From: Microbacterium oxydans | GTDB taxonomy: Bacteria > Actinomycetota > Actinomycetes > Actinomycetales > Microbacteriaceae | Length of the DNA: 64,000 bases | Assembly: GCF_900095745.1 (NCBI RefSeq) | Contig: NZ_FMIR01000019.1 | Location: forward strand, 558,001-622,000 | Reading direction: 5' to 3' | Part shown: positions 6,675-16,127 of the stretch, in pieces | Layout: each line of letters begins with the position of its first letter | Numbering within the stretch: position 1 is the stretch's first letter | Position numbers and translations under genes: made by a program | Notes under the pieces: generated by a model | Databases searched by the model: none | Told to the model about the DNA's origin: nothing | Seen by the model: the letters and a program-made list of their open reading frames with translations, nothing else

Positions 6675-8747
6675 TTACGCGTGCCCCGCGCGTTCCATCG
6701 CCCGGAGTTCCTTCTTGAGGTCCTGCACCTCGTCGCGCAGGCGTCCGGCGAGCTCGAACTTGAGCTCCGCCGCCGCCGCGAGCATCTGGTCGGACAGATC
6801 CTGGATCGTGGCTTCGAGCTGCAGCGCTCCCTCGGCCGCGATGCCGGTGCGGCGCAGGTTGGGCGTCGGCGACTTGCCCTTGCCCGATGCGCGACCACGG
6901 GCCGACATCAGCTCTGCCGTGTCGGCGCCTTCGCGGGCGAGCACGTCGGTGATGTCGGCGATGCGCTTGCGGAGGGGCTGCGGGTCGATGCCATGTTCCT
7001 TGTTGTACGCGACCTGCTTCTCGCGTCGACGATCCGTCTCGTCGATCGCCTTCGCCATCGAGTCGGTCATCTTGTCGGCATACATGTGCACTTCGCCCGA
7101 GACGTTTCGCGCGGCGCGACCGATGGTCTGGATGAGCGACGTCCCCGACCGCAGGAAGCCCTCTTTGTCGGCATCCAGGATCGCCACGAGCGAGACCTCG
7201 GGAAGATCGAGGCCCTCACGCAGCAGGTTGATGCCGACCAGCACGTCGTACACGCCGGCACGCAGCTCGCTGAGAAGCTCGACACGACGCAGGGTGTCGA
7301 CGTCGGAGTGCAAGTACCGCACGCGCACACCATGCTCACCGAGGAAGTCGGTCAGCTCTTCGGCCATCTTCTTCGTGAGAGTCGTGACGAGAATGCGCTC
7401 GTCCCGCTCGACGCGGACGCGGATCTCCTCGAGCAGGTCGTCGATCTGACCCTTCGACGGCTTGACCACGATGTGCGGGTCGACCAGACCGGTCGGACGG
7501 ATGATCTGCTCGACGATGCCGTCGGCGATCCCCATCTCGTACTTGCCCGGCGTGGCCGACAGGTAGACGGTCTGCCCGATCCTGTTCTTGAACTCGTCCC
7601 ATCGCAGCGGGCGGTTGTCCATCGCGCTCGGGAGCCGGAAACCGTGGTCGACGAGGGTGCGCTTGCGGGACGCGTCTCCCTCGTACATCGCGCCGATCTG
7701 CGGCACGGTGACGTGCGACTCATCGATCACCATGAGGAAGTCGTCGGGGAAGAAGTCGAGCAGCGTGTGCGGCGGCTCCCCCGGCATGCGCCCGTCCATG
7801 TGACGTGAGTAGTTCTCGATCCCCGAGCAGAAGCCCAACTGCTGTAGCATCTCGAGGTCGAAGGTGGTGCGCATGCGCAGACGCTGCGCTTCGAGGAGCT
7901 TGCCCTGCCGCTCGAACTCGGCCAGGCGCTCTTCCAGCTCGTGCTCGATCGTGCCGATCGAACGCTGAATCACGTCGGTACCGGCGACGTAGTGAGACGC
8001 CGGGAAGATGGGGACGGCGTCGAGCTTCTCGATGACCTCGCCCGTCAGCGGGTGGAGCGAGTACAGTGCCTCGATCTCGTCACCGAACAGCTCGATGCGG
8101 ATGGCGTGCTCTTCGTAGACGGGGATGATCTCGATGGTGTCGCCGCGCACCCGGAAGTTGCCCCGTGAGAAGTCGACGTCGTTGCGGTTGTACTGCATCG
8201 CGATGAATTGACGGATCAGCGCGTCGCGGTCGTATCGCTCCCCCACCTGTAGGGCCACCATGGCGCGCAGATACTCTTCGGGAGCACCGAGTCCGTAGAT
8301 GCAGGACACGGTCGAGACCACGATCACGTCGCGACGACTCAGCAGCGAGTTGGTCGTGGAGTGCCGCAGCCGCTCGACCTCGGAGTTGATCGACGAGTCC
8401 TTCTCGATGAAGGTGTCTGTCTGCGGAACGTAGGCCTCAGGCTGGTAGTAGTCGTAATACGAGACGAAGTACTCGACGGCGTTGTTCGGCATGAGCTCGC
8501 GGAACTCGTTGGCCAGTTGGGCCGCGAGCGTCTTGTTGTGCGCGAGAACGAGCGTCGGCCGCTGCACCTGCTCGACGAGCCAGGCGGTGGTCGCCGACTT
8601 TCCGGTACCCGTAGCTCCGAGCAGCACGACGTCGGTCTCGCCCGCGTTGATCCGCGCCGCCAGGTCGGCGATCGCCGCCGGCTGGTCGCCGGCGGGCGCG
8701 TACTCGCTGATGACCTCGAAGGGGCGGACACTGCGCGTGGGTTGCAT
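6675..8747 (-). CDS. uvrB: UvrABC excinuclease subunit B
   Basis: This is the 690-residue UvrB helicase-like damage-verification subunit. Walker A LLGATGTGKS is at 42-51. The DNA-clamping beta-hairpin region YYDYYQPEAY lies near residue 100, DESH helicase motif II near 345, and NLLREGLDLPEVSL near 545. A C-terminal UVR motif (~650-685, LRDEVQDLKKELRAME) contacts UvrC. The ATG at 8747 was chosen over the longer frame because the MQPTRSVRPFEV start matches the family. TACGCT lies 6 nt upstream with GGAGGT as spacer. It lies upstream of tfoX-like and downstream of coaE on the same strand. Confidence 0.97.
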   Translation of the reverse strand: MQPTRSVRPFEVISEYAPAGDQPAAIADLAARINAGETDVVLLGATGTGKSATTAWLVEQVQRPTLVLAHNKTLAAQLANEFRELMPNNAVEYFVSYYDYYQPEAYVPQTDTFIEKDSSINSEVERLRHSTTNSLLSRRDVIVVSTVSCIYGLGAPEEYLRAMVALQVGERYDRDALIRQFIAMQYNRNDVDFSRGNFRVRGDTIEIIPVYEEHAIRIELFGDEIEALYSLHPLTGEVIEKLDAVPIFPASHYVAGTDVIQRSIGTIEHELEERLAEFERQGKLLEAQRLRMRTTFDLEMLQQLGFCSGIENYSRHMDGRMPGEPPHTLLDFFPDDFLMVIDESHVTVPQIGAMYEGDASRKRTLVDHGFRLPSAMDNRPLRWDEFKNRIGQTVYLSATPGKYEMGIADGIVEQIIRPTGLVDPHIVVKPSKGQIDDLLEEIRVRVERDERILVTTLTKKMAEELTDFLGEHGVRVRYLHSDVDTLRRVELLSELRAGVYDVLVGINLLREGLDLPEVSLVAILDADKEGFLRSGTSLIQTIGRAARNVSGEVHMYADKMTDSMAKAIDETDRRREKQVAYNKEHGIDPQPLRKRIADITDVLAREGADTAELMSARGRASGKGKSPTPNLRRTGIAAEGALQLEATIQDLSDQMLAAAAELKFELAGRLRDEVQDLKKELRAMERAGHA

Positions 8748-8759
8748 ACCTCCAGCGTA
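8748..8759 (-). promoter_or_regulatory. uvrB -10 element, predicted leaderless start
   Basis: TACGCT (complement of 8754-8759) ends 6 nt before the ATG, and the spacer is GGAGGT. The remaining ~105 bp up to the coaE stop (8865) hold no other element that I can recognise. A LexA box was looked for and not seen. Confidence 0.45.
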
Positions 8760-8864
8760 TGCCGCCCCTCCGACATCGAGGCCGTCAGGCGAGGATGGGG
8801 CCGTCGATCTGAGCGTCCCCGGAGCGGAGCCCACGACGGTGGAGGTCAAGCACCTCGCCGAACG

Positions 8865-9464
8865 TCACCGCTGCCGGAGCCGACCCCAGAGCGCGTCGGT
8901 CTGCTCGTGCGTGCGCTCCAGGGTTCCTGCCGTGTCGATCACGACATCGGCGATGGCGAGCCGCCTCTCGTCAGAGACCTGGGCATCGATCCGCTCCTGC
9001 GCGGCCTTCTCCTCCATGCCGCGCAGTTCGGTCAGCCGTCGGAGCCGTTCCGACGCGGGGGCATGCGCGACGACGATCAGATCCCACGGATCGTCGACCC
9101 TCGCCTCGACGAGCAGCGGCACGTCGTACACGACCACAGCATCCGCGTCGGCCGCGAACGCCGTATCGAATCGGCGCTGCGACTCCGCTCGCACGGCCGG
9201 GTGCACGATGGCGTTCAGCTTTCCGAGAAGTTCGGGGTCTCCGAAGACCTTCGCACCCAGGGCTGCGCGGTCGAGCGCACCCTCGCCATCGATCATCGAC
9301 GCCCCGAACGTCTCCGCTATCCGCTCCAGCACCGGCGAGCCCGGCGCCTGCACGTCGCGGACGATCTGGTCGGCGTCGACGATCACCGCTCCGTGCTCCG
9401 CCAGTCGCCGGGCGATGGTCGATTTCCCCGACGCAATGCCGCCGGTGAGCGCGATGAGTGGCAT
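8865..9464 (-). CDS. coaE: Dephospho-CoA kinase
   Basis: This 199-residue P-loop kinase phosphorylates dephospho-CoA at the 3' ribose hydroxyl, the last step of CoA synthesis. Walker A GGIASGKST is at residues 8-16, VDADQIVRDVQAPGSP at ~31-46, and the lid region QRRFDTAF follows. PLLVEAR lies near 115. The length fits a single-domain enzyme; the C-terminal GrpB-like extension of some mycobacterial CoaE proteins is absent. TAGACT sits 6 nt before the ATG. It lies 32 nt downstream of the CoA-binding protein gene that ends the sulfur operon. Confidence 0.96.
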   Translation of the reverse strand: MPLIALTGGIASGKSTIARRLAEHGAVIVDADQIVRDVQAPGSPVLERIAETFGASMIDGEGALDRAALGAKVFGDPELLGKLNAIVHPAVRAESQRRFDTAFAADADAVVVYDVPLLVEARVDDPWDLIVVAHAPASERLRRLTELRGMEEKAAQERIDAQVSDERRLAIADVVIDTAGTLERTHEQTDALWGRLRQR

Positions 9465-9476
9465 GTCGCCAGTCTA
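9465..9476 (-). promoter_or_regulatory. coaE -10 element, predicted leaderless start
   Basis: TAGACT (complement of 9471-9476) ends 6 nt before the ATG at 9464. This gives coaE a transcript independent of the upstream sulfur operon. Confidence 0.55.
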
Positions 9477-9496
9477 TGTTTCGATCAGGTCGACGC

Positions 9497-10081
9497 TCAG
9501 CGGGCGAGCAGCTGACGCCGCGAGCTGATCACACCGGTGTCGAACCCGGCGAGGTGCAGACCGCCGTGGAATCGGGCGTGCTCGATCTTGATGCAGCGAT
9601 CCATCACGACCGACAGCCCTGCCGCCTCGGCGACTGCCGCAGCGTCTTCGTTCCATGAGCCGAGCTGCAGCCAGAGCGTCTGCGCGCCCGCCTCGATCGC
9701 CTCCTGCGCGACACCCGGAAGGTCGTCGTGCCGGCGGAACACATCCACGATGTCGGGGACGACGGGAAGGTCGCTCAGCGACGCGTAGACCGGCTGCCCG
9801 AGGATCTCGGTCTCGCGCGGGTTGACGAGATAGACGTCGTAGCCGGTGCTGGAGAGGAGATAGGTCGTCACGAAGTACGACGCCCTCGCCGGGTTGTTCG
9901 ACGCCCCCACGATCGCGATGGACTTGGCCCGCCGGAGCAGCCCGAAGCGCTCCTGCTGGCTCGGGCCGACCCAGCTCCGCTCGGGATGAGCTGCGGGGGC
10001 GCCGGGCAGCGCACAGGCCACCCCGTCCGACACCGCCGGAACAGCGCAGGACTCTGCGGTGGCCGTCTGCGTCTCGCTCAT
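9497..10081 (-). CDS. CoA-binding (YccU-like) Rossmann protein
   Basis: The protein has 194 residues. A ~45-residue leader rich in Ala/Pro and bearing Cys residues is followed by a CoA_binding_2 domain. SIAIVGASNNPARASYF carries the nucleotide-binding loop at ~54-70, YLVNPRE lies at ~84, and GAQTLWLQLGSWNEDAA at ~133; VVMDRCIKIEH closes the domain. The family binds CoA or acyl-CoA, but no reaction is established. It overlaps the O-acetylhomoserine sulfhydrylase gene by 4 nt (ATGA), so it belongs to the sulfur/methionine operon. A role in sensing acetyl-CoA there is an inference. Confidence 0.85.
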   Translation of the reverse strand: MSETQTATAESCAVPAVSDGVACALPGAPAAHPERSWVGPSQQERFGLLRRAKSIAIVGASNNPARASYFVTTYLLSSTGYDVYLVNPRETEILGQPVYASLSDLPVVPDIVDVFRRHDDLPGVAQEAIEAGAQTLWLQLGSWNEDAAAVAEAAGLSVVMDRCIKIEHARFHGGLHLAGFDTGVISSRRQLLAR

Positions 10082-11382
10082 CGGTTCGCTCCTGTCGCGG
10101 TCGTGAGGGCCTGGTCGAGATCCCAGATGATGTCCTCGGCGTCTTCGAGACCCACCGAGATGCGGATCAGGTCGGGGCGCACGCCGGCGGCCACGAGCTG
10201 CGCCTCGGTGAGCTGGCGATGCGTCGTCGAGGCCGGGTGGATGACGAGGGTGCGAGCGTCGCCGATGTTGGCGAGATGCGAGGCGAGCTGCAGGTTCTCG
10301 ATCAGCGTCTCCCCCGCGTTGTGTCCGTCCTCCGCCGCGACGCCGAACGCGAACACCGAACCGGGGCCGAGCGGCAGGTACTTCGCCGCCCGATCACGAT
10401 GCGGATGTCCTTCGAGACCCGCCCACGTCACGTACGCGACCCGTGGATCGGAGGCGAGCCAGTCGGCGACGATGCGTGCATTCGCGAGGTGGGCGTCGAT
10501 GCGCTGCGGGAGCGTCTCGATCCCCTGGAGCAGATTGAAGGCCGACTGCGGGCTGAGTGCCGGGCCGATGTCGCGCAGTTGCTCCGAGCGAAGCTTCGTG
10601 AGGAATCCGTACTCCCCGAAGTTGTCCCACCATTTGATGCCGCCGTAGGAGTCGACGGGCTCGGTCATCTGCGGGAACTTGCCGTTGCCCCAGTCGAAAG
10701 TGCCCTTCTCGATGACGACGCCGCCGAGGGTGGTGCCGTGCCCGCCCAGGAACTTCGTCACGGAGTGGATCACGATGTCGGCACCGTGCTCGAGCGGCCG
10801 CGCCAGGTACGGCGTGGCGAGCGTCGCATCCACCACGAGCGGAACCCCGGCCTCGTGGGCGACGGCGGCCAGTCCCTCGATGTCGGCGATCTCCCCGGAC
10901 GGGTTGCCGATCATCTCGACGTAGACGACCTTGGTCTCCGGACGGATGGCCGCCGCATAGTCGGCAGGGTCGGTGGACGGGACGAACGTCGTCTCGACGC
11001 CGAACCGTCGCAGTGTCACGTCGAGTTGCGTCACCGTCCCGCCGTAGAGCTGGGCCGCGGCGACGACGTGGTCACCGGCCCCGACGAGCGCCGCGAACGT
11101 GATGAACTCGGCGCTCATGCCCGACGCGGTCGCGACGGCGCCGATGCCGCCTTCGAGCGAAGCCAGGCGCTCCTCCAGCGCGGCGACCGTGGGGTTGCCG
11201 ATCCGCGAGTAGATGTTGCCGTACTTCTGCAGAGCGAACAGATTCCCGGCATCCGCCGCATCCTCGAACACGAACGAGGTCGTCTGGTAGATCGGCACCG
11301 CCCGGGCACCGGTGGCCGCGTCAGGCGTACCGCCGGCGTGCAGGGCTCTGGTGCGAAATCCGAAGCGGTGTTCTTCCGTCAT
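10078..11382 (-). CDS. metY: O-acetylhomoserine sulfhydrylase (aminocarboxypropyltransferase)
   Basis: This 434-residue PLP enzyme of the Cys/Met metabolism family makes homocysteine from O-acetylhomoserine and sulfide and releases acetate. The Schiff-base lysine is K210 in HSVTKFLGGHG. YSRIGNPT at ~58-65 and the PLP-stacking GMSAEF region near 88 are present. The long insert with EPVDSYGGIKWWDNFGE favours MetY over cystathionine synthase or lyase. The ATG at 11382 overlaps the acetyl-CoA synthetase stop; upstream extensions of the frame lie inside that gene. It is the fifth gene of a six-gene overlapping operon behind a sulfonate-type ABC transporter. Confidence 0.93.
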   Translation of the reverse strand: MTEEHRFGFRTRALHAGGTPDAATGARAVPIYQTTSFVFEDAADAGNLFALQKYGNIYSRIGNPTVAALEERLASLEGGIGAVATASGMSAEFITFAALVGAGDHVVAAAQLYGGTVTQLDVTLRRFGVETTFVPSTDPADYAAAIRPETKVVYVEMIGNPSGEIADIEGLAAVAHEAGVPLVVDATLATPYLARPLEHGADIVIHSVTKFLGGHGTTLGGVVIEKGTFDWGNGKFPQMTEPVDSYGGIKWWDNFGEYGFLTKLRSEQLRDIGPALSPQSAFNLLQGIETLPQRIDAHLANARIVADWLASDPRVAYVTWAGLEGHPHRDRAAKYLPLGPGSVFAFGVAAEDGHNAGETLIENLQLASHLANIGDARTLVIHPASTTHRQLTEAQLVAAGVRPDLIRISVGLEDAEDIIWDLDQALTTATGANR

Positions 11383-13376
11383 GCTGTCCTCAGTTCGGCG
11401 GCGGCGAGCACGTCGGCGATGTCGTCGACGGCCCAGGGGTTCTGGAGCGATGTGGTGTCCCCAAGCGGGCCGGGGTCGCGGCCTGACCGGCGATCCTGCT
11501 CGGCCTCCCACAACTGTGCCAGGAGTCTGCGCATGATCTTGCCCGAGCGGGTCTTCGGCAGGTCGGGCACGATCACGATGTGCTTCGGCTTGGCGACGGG
11601 GCCGATGGCGTGCGCGACCTGCGTGCGCAGGTCGGATGGCGTGATCTCTGCCCGGCCGGACGGGGTCACGAAGGCGACGACAGCCTGCCCGGTGACCGGG
11701 TCGGAGACTCCGGCGGACCCGGCCTCACCCACGGTGTCGTGCGCGACCAGTGCCGATTCGATCTCGATCGTGGAGAGTCGGTGTCCCGACACGTTCACGA
11801 CGTCGTCGAGCCGGCCGAGGATCCAGATGTAACCGTCGGCGTCCCTGGTCGCTCCGTCACCGGCCACATAGAACCCGCCGTGCTCGCCCCGTCCGGCGAA
11901 CGCCGACCAGTAGGCGTCGCGATATCGGGCGGGGTCGCCCCACACGGTCCTGGCCATTCCTGGCCAAGGTCTGCGGACCACGAGTGTTCCTGAGCGCCCG
12001 GGCGCGACCTCGTCGCCCCGCTCGTCCACCACGGCCGCATCGATGCCCGGGAGTGGCACGGAGGCTGATCCCGGCTTGAGAGCGGTGATACCCGGGAGCG
12101 GGGCGATCATCGCCGCGCCGGTCTCCGACTGCCACCACGTGTCGATGACGGGCAGCTCGTCGCGGCCGAAGTTGCGTCGGAACCAGACCCACGCCTCGGG
12201 ATTGATCGCTTCGCCGACGGTTCCGAGCAGCCTCAGGGTGGAGAGGTCATGTCCCCGTGGGAATTCCGCCCCGAACCAGGTCATGAACGTGCGGATCAGC
12301 GTGGGCGCCGTGTAGTAGACGGTCACCCCATAGCGCTCGATGATCTCGAGGTGGCGTTCCCGGTGCGGTGCGTCGGGCGTCCCCTCGTAGAGGACCTGGG
12401 TGAGTCCGTTCGAGAGCGGACCGTAGATCTCGTAGGTGTGCGCCGTGACCCACGCGAGGTCTGCGGTGCACCAGTGCACGTCGTCGGGCTTCGCGTCGAA
12501 ATGCGCCCAGTGCGCCCAGCTTGCGTGTGTCAGGTACCCGCCCGACGTGTGCACGAGCCCCTTCGGCTTCCCCGTCGTTCCCGATGTGTAGATGATGAAG
12601 AGCGGATGCTCCGCATCGAAGGCCTGCGCCTTGTGCTCCGGCGACGCCGTGTCGACGACGTCATGCCACCACACGTCGCGGCCATCCGTCCACGGAATGT
12701 CCTGCCCCGTGCGGCGCAGCACGAGGACGTGCTCGAGGTCGGGAAGCTCCGCCGCAGCGACATCGGCCGTCGACTTCACCTCGGTGGCGGTTCCGCGGCG
12801 ATACTGACCGTCACTCGTGACGAGCAGCTTCGCGCCGGTGTCCGCGAGACGGAACCGCACGGCCTCGGCCGAGAAGCCGCCGAAGACGAGCGAGTGCACG
12901 GCGCCGATCCGTGCGCAGGCGAGCGTGATCACCACCGTCTCGACGAGCACGGGCAGGTAGATCACGACGCGGTCGCCGGGACGAATGCCGAGGGCGACGA
13001 GCGCGTTGGCTGCCTGCGACACGCGGCGCTGCAGATCGGCGTACGTGACGGACAGACGGTCGCCGGGCTCGCCCTCGAAGTGCAGGGCGACCTTGGCGCC
13101 GCGCCCGGCTTCGACGTGACGGTCCACACAGTTGACCGCGACGTTGAGCTTCCCGCCGAGGAACCAGCGTGCGGCCGGAACCGCGTCGCCGACCGGCGGA
13201 TCCCACTCGTGGGCGGTGTGCCAGGGCTCGGACCAGTCCAGCCGGTGCGCGGCCTCTTCCCAGAACGCGATCGGATCCGCGGCGGCGCGCGCATACGCCT
13301 CCGCGGTGACGTTCGCGTCGCTGAATCCGCCGCCGGGCGCGTACACACGCGACTCCTGCAGTCGAGCCTCGGTCAT
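11379..13376 (-). CDS. acsA: Acetyl-CoA synthetase (AMP-forming)
   Basis: The protein has 665 residues. It activates acetate to acetyl-AMP, then acetyl-CoA. An ACAS N-terminal module is followed by the P-loop YTSGTTGK at 263-270, WWQSETG at 414-420 (the Trp restricts the pocket to acetate/propionate), and the A8 lysine K613 in TRSGKIMRR, the usual acetylation site. The ATG at 13376 is chosen because it starts 2 nt after the permease stop; an in-frame ATG at 13388 would overlap the permease. Its place directly before metY suggests it recycles the acetate that metY releases (inference). A sulfonated acid as substrate is less likely given the conserved Trp. Confidence 0.93.
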   Translation of the reverse strand: MTEARLQESRVYAPGGGFSDANVTAEAYARAAADPIAFWEEAAHRLDWSEPWHTAHEWDPPVGDAVPAARWFLGGKLNVAVNCVDRHVEAGRGAKVALHFEGEPGDRLSVTYADLQRRVSQAANALVALGIRPGDRVVIYLPVLVETVVITLACARIGAVHSLVFGGFSAEAVRFRLADTGAKLLVTSDGQYRRGTATEVKSTADVAAAELPDLEHVLVLRRTGQDIPWTDGRDVWWHDVVDTASPEHKAQAFDAEHPLFIIYTSGTTGKPKGLVHTSGGYLTHASWAHWAHFDAKPDDVHWCTADLAWVTAHTYEIYGPLSNGLTQVLYEGTPDAPHRERHLEIIERYGVTVYYTAPTLIRTFMTWFGAEFPRGHDLSTLRLLGTVGEAINPEAWVWFRRNFGRDELPVIDTWWQSETGAAMIAPLPGITALKPGSASVPLPGIDAAVVDERGDEVAPGRSGTLVVRRPWPGMARTVWGDPARYRDAYWSAFAGRGEHGGFYVAGDGATRDADGYIWILGRLDDVVNVSGHRLSTIEIESALVAHDTVGEAGSAGVSDPVTGQAVVAFVTPSGRAEITPSDLRTQVAHAIGPVAKPKHIVIVPDLPKTRSGKIMRRLLAQLWEAEQDRRSGRDPGPLGDTTSLQNPWAVDDIADVLAAAELRTA

Positions 13377-13378
13377 GT

Positions 13379-14236
13379 TCACACCCATCGACGGAGCAGG
13401 TACTTCTCGACCAGCACGAGGATCCCGTTGGTGAGCGTTCCCAGAAGGGCGAGCAGCACGATCGAAAGCAGGATGCGGTCGACGCGACCGCTGCTCTGCG
13501 ACTCGGTCAGCAGGAACCCCAGGCCCATGGACGCTGCGATGAGCTCGGCCGCGACGAGGAACAGCCAGGCTTGCGCGAGCGCCAGACGCAGCCCGGACAC
13601 GACCGACGGCACGACCGCCGGCAGCTGCACGATCCGGAACAGCGACCAGCCCCGCAGGCTGAACGAACGCCCGGCCTCGACGAGCTGAGGATCGACGTGT
13701 CGGAGCGCTGACGAGACCGTCGTATACACGGGGAAGAATGCACCGATCGCGATCAGCGTGACCTTCGACTCCTCGCCGATCTGCATCCAGAGGATGAGGA
13801 GCGGCACCCAGGCCAGCGACGGCACGGCGCGGACCGCCGTGAGCGTCGGGCTGAGAAGCACCTTTCCCAGCCGGGACAACCCCACCACACCTGCGGCCGC
13901 GAGCCCGATGACGGACCCGATCGCGAAACCGAGCAGCACGCGCTGTACAGATATCGCGATATGCGTCCAGAGTTGTCCGGTCTCGGCGAGCTCCACGCCG
14001 GCCTGGAACACCGACGCCGGCGTGGGCAGGCGGTACGGCGGCACCATCCCGCTCGTCGTCACCACCTGCCACGCGGTCAGGATGATCACGGGCAGCAGGA
14101 GACCGGCGATGACCCGGACGACCGGCCGATCCCACGAGCGCCGCGCAGCCCCGCTCCGTGGCTGTGACGCGCCCTTCGCGAAGTCGAACGCGTCCCGAGA
14201 CTCCTCGGGAACGATCAGTCGGTCGGGAATGGTCAC
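13379..14236 (-). CDS. ssuC: ABC transporter permease, sulfonate/nitrate/taurine type
   Basis: This 285-residue inner-membrane permease has a cytosolic basic N-terminus (~35 residues) and six predicted helices. The BPD signature region EAGRSFSLRGWSLFRIVQLPA lies near residue 180, matching the SsuC/TauC/NrtB group. The ATG at 14236 overlaps the stop of the binding-protein gene by 4 nt. It forms one transporter with the ATPase and the lipoprotein next to it. Substrate assignment to aliphatic sulfonates rests on family resemblance and the sulfur genes downstream; another organosulfur compound is possible. Confidence 0.88.
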   Translation of the reverse strand: MTIPDRLIVPEESRDAFDFAKGASQPRSGAARRSWDRPVVRVIAGLLLPVIILTAWQVVTTSGMVPPYRLPTPASVFQAGVELAETGQLWTHIAISVQRVLLGFAIGSVIGLAAAGVVGLSRLGKVLLSPTLTAVRAVPSLAWVPLLILWMQIGEESKVTLIAIGAFFPVYTTVSSALRHVDPQLVEAGRSFSLRGWSLFRIVQLPAVVPSVVSGLRLALAQAWLFLVAAELIAASMGLGFLLTESQSSGRVDRILLSIVLLALLGTLTNGILVLVEKYLLRRWV

Positions 14237-15273
14237 TCGCCGTCGACCGCCTTCTTCGCGAACGTGTCGTTCACGATCGATGAGAGCGCCTTGTCGACGG
14301 AGTCCTTGCCGCCCTGCACGTCACCGGACTCGACGAGCACGGGCGCGATCTTCTCGAGCACCGCGATCTGGTCGTCACCGGGGACGCCACTCACGTCGAG
14401 GTTCGAGCGCTCCTCGATCACCGTGGTGGCGACGTCGAGGTCGATGCCGGCGACCTCGGCGAGCAGCGTGGCCGTCTCCTCCGGGTTCTCGAGAGCCCAC
14501 TCGCGGGCCTGCTCGTACGCGTCGACGACAGCCTGTGCGAGGTCGGGATGGTTCGTGATGAAGTCCTCGGTGGCGTTCAGGAAGCCGTACGTGTTGAAGT
14601 CGACATTGCGGTAGATGAGCTGGTCACCCGACTCCACCTCGGCCGCGGCCATGATCGGGTCGAGTCCCGCCCAGGCGTCCACGGAGCCACCGTCGAGCGC
14701 GGCCCGGCCGTCGGCGTGCTGCAGGTTCTGCACCTCGACGTCGGAGAGCGACAGGCCGCCCTCCTCGAGCGCCTGCAGGAGGAAGAAGTAGGGGTCGGTA
14801 CCCTTGGTGGCGGCGACGGACGCACCCTTGAGGTCTTCGAGCGAGGTGATGTCGCTGTCCGGACCCACGACGATGGCCGACCACTCGGGCTGCGAGTAGA
14901 TGTCGATGACCTGGATGGGCGAGCCGTTCGCCCGAGCCAGCAGTGCAGCCGATCCTGCCGTCGAGCCGACATCGACGGAGCCGGAGCGCAGCAGCTCGTT
15001 GGCCTTGTTCGACCCGGCGGACTGCACCCACTCGACCTCGACGTCGTCGCCGAGGATCTCCTCGAGGATGCCCTGGTCCTTGATCACCAGGCTCAACGGG
15101 TTGTAGGTGGCGAAGTCGATCGACAGCGTGTCCGACGACCACTCGGTCGTGCCCGGCGTGCTCTCCGTGTCGGACGCCTTGGCGTTCTCTCCGGCCACGC
15201 AACCGGTCGCGACGAGCATCATCGTCCCGGCGATCGCGATCGCGGGGACGATTCGGCGGGTGGTGATGCTCAT
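14233..15273 (-). CDS. ssuA: ABC transporter substrate-binding lipoprotein, sulfonate type
   Basis: The protein has 346 residues with a lipoprotein signal: a basic start, a hydrophobic core and lipobox VATGC (Cys25). The mature part has the NMT1/SsuA fold with FATYNPLSLVIKDQGILE near 55, GSVDVGSTAGSAAL near 100, LEDLKGASVAATKGT near 145 and DAWAGLDPIMAAAE near 200. It should sit on the outer face of the membrane and deliver substrate to the permease. The ATG at 15273 overlaps the ATPase gene stop by 4 nt. The ligand is not certain. Confidence 0.88.
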   Translation of the reverse strand: MSITTRRIVPAIAIAGTMMLVATGCVAGENAKASDTESTPGTTEWSSDTLSIDFATYNPLSLVIKDQGILEEILGDDVEVEWVQSAGSNKANELLRSGSVDVGSTAGSAALLARANGSPIQVIDIYSQPEWSAIVVGPDSDITSLEDLKGASVAATKGTDPYFFLLQALEEGGLSLSDVEVQNLQHADGRAALDGGSVDAWAGLDPIMAAAEVESGDQLIYRNVDFNTYGFLNATEDFITNHPDLAQAVVDAYEQAREWALENPEETATLLAEVAGIDLDVATTVIEERSNLDVSGVPGDDQIAVLEKIAPVLVESGDVQGGKDSVDKALSSIVNDTFAKKAVDGE

Positions 15274-16127
15274 CGGGACTCCTCGGTGATGCGGTGGTGG
15301 GTGTCGACGCCGAGTCCTTCGAGAAGGTCGGCGCGCAGGTCGGCGAGGCCGCGATCGGCGCGGTCGCGGGGACGGATACCCGGCACGGAGATCGTGCGGG
15401 CGATGGACGGTTCGTCGTCGGCGCCCGTGCCCGAGGCGTCCAGCGTCCGCAGGAGCAGCACGCGGTCGGCGAGGTAGAGCGCTTCTTCGACGTCGTGGGT
15501 GACCAGCAGGATCGTCGTGGGCTCGGCCGCATGGATCTTCAGGAGCAGATCGTGCATGCGCAGGCGCGTCAGGGCGTCGAGCGCGCCGAACGGCTCGTCG
15601 AGCAGCAGCACCCCGGGGTTTCGGGCGAGCGCCCTGGCAAGGGAGGCGCGCTGGGCCATACCGCCGGAGACCTCGCGCGGCCGCTGGTCGGCCGCGTGTT
15701 CGAGTCCTACCAGGTGCAGCAGTTCGCGCACCCGCTCTCGGCCGTCACGACGAGCGGTGCCTCGCGGCAGTCCGAGCTCGACGTTCTGGGCGATGGTGCG
15801 CCATGGGAGCAGTCGCGGCTCCTGGAAGGCGATGGCTGTCCGCTCGTCGACGTCGGCGACGTCGATGTCGTCGAGGAGGATGCGTCCGCGCGACGGAGCG
15901 TCGAGTCCGCCGATGAGACGGAGGAGGGTGGACTTGCCGCACCCGGAGGGGCCGACGACCGCGAGGATCTCCCCCGCTGCGATACGGAGGTCGATGCCGC
16001 GGAGCACGTCGCGCCTCCCGCGCGGCAGCGCGAAGGAACGGTCGATCCCGTCGAGACGGACGGCCTGCGCAGTTCCTGCCGACGGCGAAGCGTCAGCGGT
16101 GCGCGACGCGGGCAGCAGAGCGGTCAT
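15270..16127 (-). CDS. ssuB: ABC transporter ATP-binding protein, sulfonate type
   Basis: This 285-residue ATPase has Walker A VGPSGCGKST at 58-67, Q-loop FQEPRLLPW near 112, signature SGGMAQRASLARAL near 153, Walker B LLLDEPFGALD near 177 and the switch His in LLVTHDVEEA near 209. It is the first gene of a six-gene run in which every junction overlaps by 4 nt or is within 2 nt (ssuB-ssuA-ssuC-acs-metY-CoA-binding). The ATG at 16127 follows GGGGGT closely. An inverted repeat TTACGA-N6-TCGTAA upstream (16157-16174) may be the operator of the operon. Confidence 0.9.
   Translation of the reverse strand: MTALLPASRTADASPSAGTAQAVRLDGIDRSFALPRGRRDVLRGIDLRIAAGEILAVVGPSGCGKSTLLRLIGGLDAPSRGRILLDDIDVADVDERTAIAFQEPRLLPWRTIAQNVELGLPRGTARRDGRERVRELLHLVGLEHAADQRPREVSGGMAQRASLARALARNPGVLLLDEPFGALDALTRLRMHDLLLKIHAAEPTTILLVTHDVEEALYLADRVLLLRTLDASGTGADDEPSIARTISVPGIRPRDRADRGLADLRADLLEGLGVDTHHRITEESR

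Noticed and set aside
1355..8864. LexA (SOS) boxes before uvrA and uvrB
   Set aside because: No palindrome resembling the actinobacterial GAAC-N4-GTTC core was found near either start.
11379..13376. Sulfoacetate-CoA ligase function for the acyl-CoA synthetase
   Set aside because: The WWQSETG motif with the acetate-limiting Trp and the overall pattern fit acetyl-CoA synthetase; operon context alone is not enough to propose another acid.
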